64,000 bases of DNA from Sporosarcina beigongshangi (GTDB taxonomy: Bacteria > Actinomycetota > Actinomycetes > Actinomycetales > Micrococcaceae). Below, in pieces: positions 52,778 to 61,272 of this stretch (its first letter is position 1; the number at the start of each line of letters is the position of its first letter). The stretch lies in assembly GCF_016820535.1 (NCBI RefSeq), contig NZ_JADHDY010000002.1, positions 62,001 to 126,000 on the forward strand, written 5' to 3'. Under the pieces are notes generated by a model, which saw nothing but the letters and a program-made list of their open reading frames with translations, had not been told where the DNA came from and ran no database searches. The position numbers and the translations under genes were made by a program.

Positions 52778-53325
52778 GCGCCGTGCAGACGCAGACGCTG
52801 GCGCAGGCGGCCTGGGAGGTGGCCGCCGCCGTGCCGGACCCGGAGCTGCCCGTGCTGACCATCGCGGAGCTCGGTATTCTGCGCGCCGTGGAGCTGGTTA
52901 ATGCTGGTGGGATGCCCGACGCCGGAGGGCCGGGTTCCGCGGGAGGCAAGCCTTCCGTGCGGGTCACCATCACGCCCACGTACTCGGGCTGCCCCGCCAT
53001 GGACACCATCCGCGGCGATGTGCGGGCCGCATTCATCGCGGCGGGGTGGCCGGAACTGGAGATCGTGACCGTGCTTTCGCCCGCGTGGACCAGCGACTGG
53101 ATGAGCGCTGCCGGGCGCGCCAAGCTGGAGGCGTTTGGGATCGCACCGCCCACCGGTCTCGCCGGTGTGCGCAGCGGCCCCGTCCGGCTGGTGCTGGCCG
53201 TGAAATGCCCGCACTGCCAGTCGCTGCACACCCGGGAGCTGGCCCGTTTCGGTTCCACCTCCTGCAAGGCCCTGTACGTGTGCGGGGAATGCAGGGAACC
53301 GTTCGACTACTTCAAGGTGCTCTGA
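52774..53325 (+). CDS. paaD: Phenylacetate degradation protein D (iron-sulfur maturation type)
   Basis: The protein has 183 residues from a GTG overlapping the paaC stop. The N-terminal half is a MIP18/DUF59-like domain (VPDPELPVLTIAELGILRAV; TPTYSGCPAMDTIRGDV), related to iron-sulfur assembly. The C-terminus has Cys pairs (KCPHCQSLHT and YVCGECREPFDY) that probably bind a metal. A Gly/Pro/Ala-rich insertion (NAGGMPDAGGPGSAGGK, about 45-61) interrupts the first domain. It is required for a functional epoxidase in other bacteria, probably for cofactor assembly. Confidence 0.9.
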   Translation: MSAVQTQTLAQAAWEVAAAVPDPELPVLTIAELGILRAVELVNAGGMPDAGGPGSAGGKPSVRVTITPTYSGCPAMDTIRGDVRAAFIAAGWPELEIVTVLSPAWTSDWMSAAGRAKLEAFGIAPPTGLAGVRSGPVRLVLAVKCPHCQSLHTRELARFGSTSCKALYVCGECREPFDYFKVL

Positions 53326-54569
53326 TGGACGCCGCTTCCAGCCCAGCGGTCCCGACCACGGCCAAGGCCCGGCGCAGGGCGTCGTTCCACGAGCTGGAGG
53401 TCTCGGAGGTGCGGCGGCTGACGGATGACGCCATCGAGGTCACCTTTTCCGTGCCTGCGTCCCTGGCCGGCTGGTACGACTACCTCCCCGGACAATACGT
53501 CGCCCTGCGCGTGCACATGCCCGACGAGAGCGGCGTGTCGCGGGAACTGCGCCGCAGCTACTCGCTGTGCGCCACGCCGTCGCCGTTTCCGGATGGCAGC
53601 TCGGAGCTGAAGATCGCCATCAAGAAGGATATCGGCGGTGAATTCTCCACCTGGGCCAATGCGGAGCTGGCTGCGGGCGCCGTCATGGAGGTCATGAGCC
53701 CGCAGGGCGCATTCATCTCCCGGAACAGCCAGGGCGCCGGCGCGGGCACCGGCGGCGCCGACGGGGCCGTGTCCAACGTCCTGAACAGCATGAACCACCC
53801 CGAAAACCTGGGCCGGCGCACGGGAAAGTACGTGGCCATCGCGGCCGGATCCGGCATCACGCCCGTCATGGCTCTGGCCAAGTCCCTGCTGGACGGCAGC
53901 CCCGGCGCCCGGATGGACCTGATCTATGCCAACAAGGCCGCCATGGATGTCATGTTCCTTGAGGAACTGGCCGACCTGAAGGACCGGCACCCCGGCCGAT
54001 TCGCCGTCCACCACGTGCTGTCGCGGGAGCAGCGCATTGCACCGCTGCTCAGCGGCCGGCTCGACGCCGAAAAGTTGGAAGCCCTGCTGAGCATGGCCGT
54101 CCACGCAGACGACGTCGACGAATGGTTCCTCTGCGGACCCTTCGAGCTCGTCCAGCTCTGCCGCGACGTCCTGGCCGCACGCGGCGTGGCCCGCGGCGAC
54201 ATCCGTTTCGAGCTGTTCACCACGGGCCGCCCCGACCGCCCCGCCGGCCAGCACGGCCGGTCGGTCCTGATCGACTCCTCCGAGGAAACCACCAAGATCA
54301 CCTTCACGCTCGACGGGCTCACCGCGGACGTCCGCAGCCCCGTGCACGCCCGCGAAACCGTCCTCAACGCCGCCCTCCGCGTCCGCCCCGACGTGCCGTT
54401 CGCCTGCGCAGGCGGCGTGTGCGGAACCTGCCGGGCGAAGCTGGTTTCCGGCAGCGTGGACATGGACGAGAACTATGCGCTTGAGCCCGAGGAGCTCGAC
54501 GCCGGATACATCCTGACCTGCCAGTCGCACCCCACCACGCCGGAGGTGGCCGTCGACTACGACGGCTGA
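53325..54569 (+). CDS. paaE: Phenylacetyl-CoA epoxidase reductase subunit E
   Basis: The protein has 414 residues, and its ATG shares a base with the paaD stop. It passes electrons from NADPH to PaaA. FAD-binding blocks are LPGQYVALRVHMPDE and RRSYSLCATPSP, the pyridine-nucleotide region is AAGSGITPVMALAKSLL, and the C-terminal plant-type ferredoxin domain has the cluster ligands in CAGGVCGTCRAKL plus a later Cys (ILTCQSHP). A loop RNSQGAGAGTGGADGAVSN (about 129-147) is a low-complexity insertion. Confidence 0.94.
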   Translation: MDAASSPAVPTTAKARRRASFHELEVSEVRRLTDDAIEVTFSVPASLAGWYDYLPGQYVALRVHMPDESGVSRELRRSYSLCATPSPFPDGSSELKIAIKKDIGGEFSTWANAELAAGAVMEVMSPQGAFISRNSQGAGAGTGGADGAVSNVLNSMNHPENLGRRTGKYVAIAAGSGITPVMALAKSLLDGSPGARMDLIYANKAAMDVMFLEELADLKDRHPGRFAVHHVLSREQRIAPLLSGRLDAEKLEALLSMAVHADDVDEWFLCGPFELVQLCRDVLAARGVARGDIRFELFTTGRPDRPAGQHGRSVLIDSSEETTKITFTLDGLTADVRSPVHARETVLNAALRVRPDVPFACAGGVCGTCRAKLVSGSVDMDENYALEPEELDAGYILTCQSHPTTPEVAVDYDG

Positions 54570-54593
54570 CACGGCCCGCCACAAGGAGCAGCC

Positions 54594-55376
54594 ATGATTG
54601 AACTGTCCATTGCCGACGGCGTTGCAGAGGTTGTGCTCAATGCCCCGTACAAGCTGAACGCGCTGGATGAGGCCGGGCTGGGGGAGCTCGCCGCCGCGTA
54701 CGACGGCGCTGCTGCCGCCGCCTCCGCCGGTGACGTCCGGGCGCTGATCATCCGCGGTGAGGGACGGGCCTTTTGTGCGGGCCGTGACATTGCGGGTGTT
54801 GACGGCGCCAACGATGATGCCCGCGGCTATCTCGAGGGGCTGCTGTTGCCGCTGCTGCAGAAAATGGCGGCGTTCCCGGCGCCCACTTTCGCCGCAGCAC
54901 AGGGTGCCTGCCTTGGCGTGGGGCTGGGACTGCTGGTTGCCACGGACGTGGTGTACGTGGCGGAGAATGCAAAGCTTGGCTCGCCGTTTGGAAACATCGG
55001 CGCCACACTGGATTCCGGCGGGCACTGGCTGTTCACGGAAACCCTGGGCGCCCACCGCACCCTCGACCTCATATACACCTCCGACTTGATGAGCGGGGCC
55101 GAGGCCGTGGCGTCGGGGCTGTTCAGCCGGGCCCTTCCGGCGGCGGAGCTGCTGGACTTCACCCGCGCCGCCGCAGCGAAAACCGCCGCCGGGCCAACCC
55201 AGGCGTTCAACGCCAGCAAAACCCTCGTGGCAGCGATACGCGAGAAGCGGCTGGGACTGTGGGACGCCGTCGAGCTTGAAAATGAGGCGCAGGTCCGGCT
55301 GTCCGCGACGGCCGACTACGCGGAAGGGTTCGCGGCGTTCACGGAAAAGCGCAAACCCAAGTTCACGGGGAAGTAG
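54594..55376 (+). CDS. paaG: 1,2-epoxyphenylacetyl-CoA isomerase (PaaG-like)
   Basis: The protein has 260 residues with AAGGAG upstream. The crotonase fold shows FCAGRDIAGVDG, GACLGVGLGLLVATDVVY and KLGSPFGNIGATLDSGGHW. The Asp in LDSGG occupies the place used by PaaG for the epoxide-to-oxepin isomerisation, whereas classical hydratases have Glu. I therefore choose PaaG, although it may also act as a second enoyl-CoA hydratase. It lies 24 nt after paaE and closes the forward operon, followed by a repeat array. Confidence 0.82.
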   Translation: MIELSIADGVAEVVLNAPYKLNALDEAGLGELAAAYDGAAAAASAGDVRALIIRGEGRAFCAGRDIAGVDGANDDARGYLEGLLLPLLQKMAAFPAPTFAAAQGACLGVGLGLLVATDVVYVAENAKLGSPFGNIGATLDSGGHWLFTETLGAHRTLDLIYTSDLMSGAEAVASGLFSRALPAAELLDFTRAAAAKTAAGPTQAFNASKTLVAAIREKRLGLWDAVELENEAQVRLSATADYAEGFAAFTEKRKPKFTGK

Positions 55377-55415
55377 CCCCTATCTCCTCCGCCCTCCTCT
55401 CCTCCGCCCTCCAGG

Positions 55416-55526
55416 CGCCGCATCAGATAAACACCGCTTTTCCTCAACGCCGCATCAGATAACTGCCGATTTCCCGCAACGCGGCATCAGATAACTGCCG
55501 ATTTCCCGCAACGAGGCATCAGCTTG
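55416..55526. repeat. Four-copy 32-nt-period repeat array (GCATCAGATAA family)
   Basis: CGCCGCATCAGATAA starts at 55416 and 55448, CGCGGCATCAGATAA at 55480 and CGAGGCATCAGCTTG at 55512, each exactly 32 nt after the last. The units at 55448 and 55480 are identical over 31 of 32 bases, including the spacer CTGCCGATTTCCCGCAA. The array lies between convergent paaG and the SDR gene, 11 nt from the latter's stop. Confidence 0.92.
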
Positions 55527-55536
55527 GGCGGCCGCG

Positions 55537-56370
55537 CTATTTCCGCCCGGTGAAGTGCTCCATCGACTTGTACACGCCGAACACGCGCCCGGCAACCACG
55601 TCCCAGGCCTTGACGGGCAGGACGCCGCGCAGTGCGGTGCTGAGCTTGACGGTCCACGGCATCATGAGGATCGGGGTGCCTTCCTTCATGGCGCGCCAGA
55701 CTCGTTGGGTGACGGCTTCCGGCTCCATGAGCGGGGTCAGCAGCGGTCCGCGGGCGCCCTCAAACATGCCGGTCTTGATATAGGAAGGACAGAAGGTGGT
55801 CACGCGGATATGCGTGTGTCCGGCCTGCTCGAGCTCCAGGCGCAGGGAGTCGCTCCAACCGATCACAGCCCACTTCGAGGAGGAATAGACGCTCATGCGG
55901 GGGTTGGCGAGCAGCCCGGCGGCGGATGCCACGTTCACGATCCGCGACGTCCGGCCGCCGGCGATCATCTCCGGCAGGAATTCACGCGTGATGTGCATCA
56001 GGGCGAGCGTGTTGATGCTCATCGTGGCCGCGATGTCGGCGCGCTGGTCGTGCTCCCAGAAGTACTTGCCGCGCACAATGCCGGCGTTGTTGATCAGGAT
56101 GTCCGGCGTCCCAACCTCGGACCGGACCTTGGCTGCGGCTTCCTCGATCGCTTCCAGCTTGCTGACGTCCACGACATAGGGGTGGATTTCGGAGCCGCTG
56201 CCCCGCAGTTCGGCGGCCGCGGCCTCCAGCGCCCCGGCGTTGACGTCCCAAAGGACCACGTGCGCCGCATGGTCCGCCACTGCCAGCCTCGCATACATCT
56301 GGCCCATGCCCATGGCGGCGCCGGTGATGAGGACGGTTGCTCCGGAAAGGGAATCGATGGTGCCTGTCAT
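55537..56370 (-). CDS. Short-chain dehydrogenase/reductase
   Basis: The protein has 277 residues from the ATG at 56370 (AGGAAAC upstream). The nucleotide loop is LITGAAMGMGQMYAR (about 14-28), NNAG is present, and the catalytic set is Ser in VNVASAAGLL with YSSSKWAVIG (Tyr and Lys). The C-terminal TFCPSYIKTGMFEGARGP resembles the SDR16C/retinol-dehydrogenase-like group, which also includes enzymes acting on fatty aldehydes and alkyl-DHAP-type ketones. Its start overlaps the flavoprotein stop (ATGA), so they are coupled. Confidence 0.85.
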   Translation of the reverse strand: MTGTIDSLSGATVLITGAAMGMGQMYARLAVADHAAHVVLWDVNAGALEAAAAELRGSGSEIHPYVVDVSKLEAIEEAAAKVRSEVGTPDILINNAGIVRGKYFWEHDQRADIAATMSINTLALMHITREFLPEMIAGGRTSRIVNVASAAGLLANPRMSVYSSSKWAVIGWSDSLRLELEQAGHTHIRVTTFCPSYIKTGMFEGARGPLLTPLMEPEAVTQRVWRAMKEGTPILMMPWTVKLSTALRGVLPVKAWDVVAGRVFGVYKSMEHFTGRK

Positions 56371-58055
56371 GGTGTTTCCTTCGACGCTGGTTGGAATGGG
56401 CCGGGGATGAGCTTGCCGGGGTTCATGATGCCGTGCGGGTCCAGGGTGTCCTTGATGCCGGACAGGACCCGGATCCCAAGCCCGCCAATTTCCGCCTCCA
56501 TGTACGGGGCGTGGTCGATCCCGACGGCGTGGTGGTGGGTGATGGTGGCCCCTGCGGCAACGATCGCCTGCGACGCGGCCGCCTTGACCCGGTCGTTTTG
56601 CGCCAGTCCGTCCCCCTCCAGCCCGGACAGGAAGGTGAAGTAAAGGGACGCGCCGTCGGAATACACATGTGAGATGTGGGTCTGGACAAACGCTGCGGCA
56701 CCGCTTTCGCCCAGCGCCGCGAGAATGGCCGAGCGCACGGCCGCGTACGTCGACGCCACCTTCCCCCAGGTCGCAGCGGTCTCGAGTGTCTCCACATACA
56801 CGCCGCGGGTCAGCAGCTCGTCGCGCATGTAGGGCCCGCTGAACCGCCCGTGCTCCCACGACTTTCCGGGCAGCGGCCCCAGTGCAATCCCGCCGGCGGC
56901 GCGCATGGCCCGCGCACTGCGCCGCCTGCCCGCCTTGGCCGCGCGCTCGTCGCCCTCCCACACAAACAGTGCCATGGCGGGCGTCTTTTGTCCGCGCAGG
57001 CCCAGGTAGCGCTGGAGTGCCGCCGTCTTTGCGCCGCCCAGTTTAAAGGTCGACGCCGTCTCATCCGTATCGCTCAAGCGGCACACATGCGGCATGTCGC
57101 CCCGTGCGCCGTCCTGCCGGAGTTTTCGCATGGCCTCGGCCCCTGCCTCGAACGAGGGGAACGACCAGGCTCCGTACACCCTGGCCTTCGGCGCGGGGAC
57201 CACCTTCAGCGTGGCGCTGGTGATAACGCCCAGCGTCCCCTCGCTGCCCACGACAACGTCGAGCAGCTTGGGGCCGGCGGCCGAACCCGGTGCCGGGGAC
57301 CCGGCGTCGAACGGGCCGGAGGGCGTCTCCAGGTGGACCTGCTTCACGAGGTCATCGGAGCGTCCGTAGCCGGTGGAAGCCTGGCCGGCGGAGCGGGTGG
57401 CGACGTAGCCGCCGAGGCTGGCCTCCTGGTGGCTCTGCGGGAAATGGCCCAAGGTCAGGCCGTGCGGGGCCAGGGCCGCCTCGATGGCCGGCCCGCGGAT
57501 GCCTGCCTCAAAAGTGGCGGTGCGGGCCAGCGGGTCGACGTGCAGCAGCCGGTCCATGCGCCGCATGTCCAAGCTGATGACGGCGTCGAATCCGCCCCGC
57601 ACCGGTTCCACCCCGCCCACCACGGAGGTGCCGCCGCCGAAGGCGACCACGGCCATCTTCCGCTCCACGCACAGGGCAAGGATGCTGCGGACCTCCTCGG
57701 CGCTGCCGGGGAAGACGACGGCGTCAGGGGCCTCGAGCGCGTCGCCGCTGCGGCGGCGGATCAGGTCCGGGGTGCTTTTGCCGCCGGCGTGCAGGATGCG
57801 GGTGGTGTTGTCCGTGGCCACATGGTCCGGGCCCGTGATCGCCGCCAGCTCGGCGAGAACAACAGGGTCCAGGGCGGAGGGGCCCACACGGACGTCGGCC
57901 AGGGCAACGGGAGGGCGGTCCTCGGCGACACCCTTGAGCTTGAGCGTGCGGCGCAGGAAGTCCAGGGCGCCGGGGCTGAGGGGCTTGGCGCGGGCGGGGT
58001 CTCCCCAGCCGTACCAGACCGATCTCGGAATTTCTTCTGTAACGTGGGTCACCAT
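56367..58055 (-). CDS. FAD-binding oxidase of the alkyl-DHAP synthase family
   Basis: The protein has 562 residues from the ATG at 58055. The VAO-type FAD-binding domain includes AVVAFGGGTSVVGGVEP (about 145-161) and HFPQSHQEASLGGYVATRSAGQ (about 218-239; given as adjacent blocks), which parallels the PQSxExxxLGGWVATRASG block of alkyl-dihydroxyacetonephosphate synthase. THISHVYSDGASLYFTFL and HHHAVGIDHAPY are further family marks, including the catalytic His run. It ends in GIMNPGKL. It may form an ether bond between a fatty alcohol and acyl-DHAP, or act on a related glycerolipid. It is divergent from the TetR gene by 17 nt. Confidence 0.83.
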   Translation of the reverse strand: MVTHVTEEIPRSVWYGWGDPARAKPLSPGALDFLRRTLKLKGVAEDRPPVALADVRVGPSALDPVVLAELAAITGPDHVATDNTTRILHAGGKSTPDLIRRRSGDALEAPDAVVFPGSAEEVRSILALCVERKMAVVAFGGGTSVVGGVEPVRGGFDAVISLDMRRMDRLLHVDPLARTATFEAGIRGPAIEAALAPHGLTLGHFPQSHQEASLGGYVATRSAGQASTGYGRSDDLVKQVHLETPSGPFDAGSPAPGSAAGPKLLDVVVGSEGTLGVITSATLKVVPAPKARVYGAWSFPSFEAGAEAMRKLRQDGARGDMPHVCRLSDTDETASTFKLGGAKTAALQRYLGLRGQKTPAMALFVWEGDERAAKAGRRRSARAMRAAGGIALGPLPGKSWEHGRFSGPYMRDELLTRGVYVETLETAATWGKVASTYAAVRSAILAALGESGAAAFVQTHISHVYSDGASLYFTFLSGLEGDGLAQNDRVKAAASQAIVAAGATITHHHAVGIDHAPYMEAEIGGLGIRVLSGIKDTLDPHGIMNPGKLIPGPFQPASKETP

Positions 58056-58072
58056 GGGATACAGTGTGACAC
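58056..58072. promoter_or_regulatory. 17-bp divergent promoter/operator space
   Basis: Only GGGATACAGTGTGACAC separates the flavoprotein and TetR start codons. It contains TACAGT, positioned 7 nt before the TetR ATG as a possible -10 for a leaderless transcript, and the palindrome TGTG-A-CACA when the first base of the ATG is included. A repressor here would block both genes. Confidence 0.5.
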
Positions 58073-58735
58073 ATGAAGTCACAACGTACCAGCGCGGCGG
58101 TCGACGCAACGCTATTGGCCGCCATTCGCGAGACAGTGGTGGTCCACGGGGTCCGCCGCACCACTGCCAACGACATCGCCGAGCGCGCCGGCATCTCCCG
58201 CATGACGTTCTACCGCCGCATGGGCTCGGTGGAGAACGCCGTGCTGGCGGCGTTGACCGAGGAATTCCGAGACTTCGCCCGGACGGCGCACGCCGACGAG
58301 CCGGGCCGTCCCGGGGCGGGCAGCGGCGGGGATTCCGGCACTGGCCGCGAGCGGCTGGTGGGCTTTGCCGTGGAGAGTGTGCGCGTGTTTGCCACCTCGG
58401 AGCTGCTGGCCTCCATCGCCGAGCGCGACCCGGAGTTCCTGATCCCCTACGTCACGGACCGTTTCGGCGCCAGCCAGCAGCTCATCCTGGATCAACTCCG
58501 CGCCATGCTGGACGACGGCGTGGCGGACGGCAGCGTCGACTCCTCGGAGGCAACAGCAACCATGCTGCTGCTGGCTCTGCAGGGTGTGGCGCTCTCGTCG
58601 CGGGTGCTGCTGCGCACGGGCGTCTTCGAAGCAGCCCTGGCCGAGCTTGCGACAATGCTGGGACGCTACCTCACGCCGTCGAACATCAATCCAGCAGCCA
58701 GCGTGACAACAACGGACGCAGGGCAGCAGAAATGA
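58073..58735 (+). CDS. TetR-family transcriptional regulator
   Basis: The protein has 220 residues. The HTH domain is at about 15-62 (VHGVRRTTANDIAERAGISRMTFYRRMGSVENAVL, shown as consecutive parts). The ligand domain is helical and ends in a Thr/Ala-rich tail. It lies between the divergent flavoprotein and glpD, overlaps glpD by 4 nt (ATGA), and is therefore probably the local regulator, with an acyl or alkyl lipid as possible ligand. In mycobacteria a TetR gene occupies the same position beside glpD1. Confidence 0.85.
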   Translation: MKSQRTSAAVDATLLAAIRETVVVHGVRRTTANDIAERAGISRMTFYRRMGSVENAVLAALTEEFRDFARTAHADEPGRPGAGSGGDSGTGRERLVGFAVESVRVFATSELLASIAERDPEFLIPYVTDRFGASQQLILDQLRAMLDDGVADGSVDSSEATATMLLLALQGVALSSRVLLRTGVFEAALAELATMLGRYLTPSNINPAASVTTTDAGQQK

Positions 58736-60297
58736 CCAATCCCACCTGGCTCAATGACGAAACCAGGGCGCGTTCGCTGGACCGCGTGGCTGCGCACACG
58801 GTGGACCTGGCCGTGGTGGGTGGCGGCATTACGGGCGCGGGCGTGGCGCTCGATGCGGCGAGCCGGGGGCTGAGTGTGGCGCTCGTGGAAAGCGGCGATC
58901 TCGCGTCCGGGACAAGCGGCTTTAGCTCCAAGCTGGTGCACGGCGGGCTGAGGTACCTGGCCAAGATGGACTTTCCGGTGGCGTGGGAGTCGGCGGTGGA
59001 GCGGCGCTGGCTCATGGAGCGGATTGCCCCCCACCTGGTCCATCCGCTGGCATTCGTCATCCCTGATGCCCGCAGCGCGCCGGCTTGGGAGGGGCTCGCG
59101 GCGGGGTTCGGCACGATGCTCTATGACGGCCTTCGCCGGGCCTCCGGACTGCGCAGCTCCGTGCTGCCGCGCCCCCAACTGCTCACGCCGGCGGCCGTGG
59201 CGGCACTCTCCCCGGCGCTGGATGCGGAGGGGCTGCGGCGCGGCTACCTGTACTGGGATGGGCAGCTGGTGGACGATGCGCGGCTGGTTCTTGGCGTTGC
59301 GCGGACCGCTGCGGGGCTCGGGGCCCACATCCTGCGCGATGTGCGGGCGGTGTCGGTGGATGCCGGGCAGGTGGACGCCGTGGACGTCCGGACCGGTGCA
59401 CCCCTGGTGGTCCGGGCCCGTGCCGTGGTCAATGCCACGGGCGTGTGGGCTGCCGGGTTCGACCCCTCACTGTCCGTCACGCCCAGCCGCGGCACCCACC
59501 TGGTGGTCCGGGCGGAGCGGCTCGGTCTGCCCCACGCCGCCCACACGGTGGCGGTTCCCGGGCATTTTGGGCGCTACGTTTTTGTCCTGCCGCAGCCGGG
59601 CGGCTTCGTCTACATCGGGCTCACCGATGAAGAGGACCGTTCGGCTGACGGGCACCGGCCGCTGGTACCGGAGCACGACGTCGACTTCCTCCTTGGCATT
59701 GTCAACGCCACCTTGGCGGTGCCCCTGTCGCGCGACGACGTGGTGGGCACCTTTGCGGGGCTGCGGCCCTTGGCCGAGGCGGCACACGGGGACGGTTTTG
59801 ACGGCACGGCCGACATCTCCCGCCGCCACCTTGTCACGGATGTTCCCGGGGCGCCCATCACGGTGGTGGGCGGGAAGCTGACCACGTACCGGCGCATGGC
59901 CCAGGACGCGGTGGATGCGGCGGTCGCACGGCTTGAAACCGGTGCCGGTGTGGGTGCCGGGATCCGGCCGTGCCGGACCAGGACGCTCCCGCTCGTGGGG
60001 GCGGCGGCTTCCTCACAGCTGAAATCCCTGGCGGCCCCGCCCCGGCTCGTGGCCAAGTACGGTACCGAGGCTGTGCACGTGCACCGGCTCGGACAGGAAG
60101 AAGGAATCTTGCGCGAACCCTTGTTTGACGGCACGGACATCACCGGCGCCGAACTGCTGTTTGCCGTACGGGCGGAGGCCGCCTCCACCGTGGACGACCT
60201 GCTGGAGCGCCGCACTAGGCTGGCATTTGTTCCTGCAGATGCGGACAAGGCCCGAAGCCGGGCCGGGGAGATCCTTGCCATGGAGGCCGGCAAATGA
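58732..60297 (+). CDS. glpD: Glycerol-3-phosphate dehydrogenase
   Basis: The protein has 521 residues from the ATG at 58732, overlapping the regulator stop. It oxidises glycerol 3-phosphate to DHAP with FAD. The FAD loop is DLAVVGGGITGAGVALDAASRG (about 25-46; two adjacent blocks), with SGFSSKLVHGGLRYL as the family motif, VNATGVWAAGF and GLRPLAE later, and GGKLTTYRRMAQDAVD before the C-terminal domain. It could supply DHAP to the alkyl-DHAP-synthase-like enzyme. It overlaps the lipid kinase start. Confidence 0.92.
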   Translation: MTNPTWLNDETRARSLDRVAAHTVDLAVVGGGITGAGVALDAASRGLSVALVESGDLASGTSGFSSKLVHGGLRYLAKMDFPVAWESAVERRWLMERIAPHLVHPLAFVIPDARSAPAWEGLAAGFGTMLYDGLRRASGLRSSVLPRPQLLTPAAVAALSPALDAEGLRRGYLYWDGQLVDDARLVLGVARTAAGLGAHILRDVRAVSVDAGQVDAVDVRTGAPLVVRARAVVNATGVWAAGFDPSLSVTPSRGTHLVVRAERLGLPHAAHTVAVPGHFGRYVFVLPQPGGFVYIGLTDEEDRSADGHRPLVPEHDVDFLLGIVNATLAVPLSRDDVVGTFAGLRPLAEAAHGDGFDGTADISRRHLVTDVPGAPITVVGGKLTTYRRMAQDAVDAAVARLETGAGVGAGIRPCRTRTLPLVGAAASSQLKSLAAPPRLVAKYGTEAVHVHRLGQEEGILREPLFDGTDITGAELLFAVRAEAASTVDDLLERRTRLAFVPADADKARSRAGEILAMEAGK

Positions 60298-61259
60298 GCG
60301 GCGCAGGCGTTGGCGGCGCGGGCGGAAGCGCGGCAGGCATGACCGGGGCGGGCGCGGAGACCGCTCCATTTGGCGGGCAGGCGCTGCTGCTGGTCAACCC
60401 AACCTCTGGGCGCGGACGCAGCATGGAACTGCTGCCCAAGACCATCCAGGCCTTCCGGATGGCAGGGTTCACGCCCACCGTGGTCGTCACGGACACCCTG
60501 GTGGATGCCACAGCACAGGCGCGCGCAGCAGCGGCCGGGTCGCTGGTGGCGGTGCTCGGCGGTGACGGCTTTCTTGGCGCCGTTGCGGCGGGCGCCATGG
60601 AATCGGGCGCAGTGCTCCTGCCGCTGGCCGGCGGCCGCGGCAATGACACCGTCCGCCGGATCGGGCTGGGTTTGGACCCCGCCCGGACGGTGGCCTCGAT
60701 GCCGCAGCTCGAAGCGGTGGCGCTGGACCTTGGGCTCGTCAACGGCAGGCCGTACTTCGGCGTGGCCAACGTCGGATTCGACGGGCTCGCCAATGAATAC
60801 GGCAACAGTGCGCGCCTGAACCTTGGCCCGTTCGTTTACTTGTATGGTGGGATCAGGGCGTTCTTCGACTGGAAGGACGTGACGTTCACGGTGTCGGTGG
60901 ACGGGGAAGAGGAAACCTTCACCGGCTGGTTCACGACGGTCGGGAATGTGGGCCAGTACGGCGGCGGCTTGCGCATCAATCCGCTGGCCAAGGCCGACGA
61001 CGGCCAGCTGGATGTGGTCTCCCTCGGCAGTGCGTCGATTGTGCGCGTCATCTCCGTTTTTCTGCGGGCCTTCCGCGGCGCGCACCTGCGCCAGCCCGGA
61101 GTCAGCTCCACGCGGGGGCGCACCGTTCACGTCAGTGCCAGCAAGCCGCTGAACATCTACGCCGACGGCGAGCGGATCGGCCCGCTGCCGGCCCTGCTGG
61201 AGGTGGCCCCGGCGGCGGTGCTGGTGCTCGTCCCGAAGGGCTCACCGGTCCTGCGCTGA
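60294..61259 (+). CDS. Diacylglycerol kinase-family lipid kinase
   Basis: The protein has 321 residues. The first 27 are Gly/Ala-rich low complexity; the kinase starts QALLLVNPTSGRGRS. The nucleotide-binding GGDGFLGAVAAG (canonical GGDGT with Phe here) lies at about 89-100, followed by LAGGRGNDTVRRIGL and VGFDGLANEYGNSAR. It should phosphorylate a diacyl-, alkyl- or monoacyl-glycerol, or a related lipid. It closes the regulator-glpD-kinase run. Confidence 0.88.
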   Translation: MSGAGVGGAGGSAAGMTGAGAETAPFGGQALLLVNPTSGRGRSMELLPKTIQAFRMAGFTPTVVVTDTLVDATAQARAAAAGSLVAVLGGDGFLGAVAAGAMESGAVLLPLAGGRGNDTVRRIGLGLDPARTVASMPQLEAVALDLGLVNGRPYFGVANVGFDGLANEYGNSARLNLGPFVYLYGGIRAFFDWKDVTFTVSVDGEEETFTGWFTTVGNVGQYGGGLRINPLAKADDGQLDVVSLGSASIVRVISVFLRAFRGAHLRQPGVSSTRGRTVHVSASKPLNIYADGERIGPLPALLEVAPAAVLVLVPKGSPVLR

Positions 61260-61272
61260 CCCGCCCACCCAA

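Noticed and set aside
55416-55526. CRISPR array
   Set aside because: The step is regular, but whole 32-nt units repeat including the part that would be a spacer, units diverge, and no cas genes are present.
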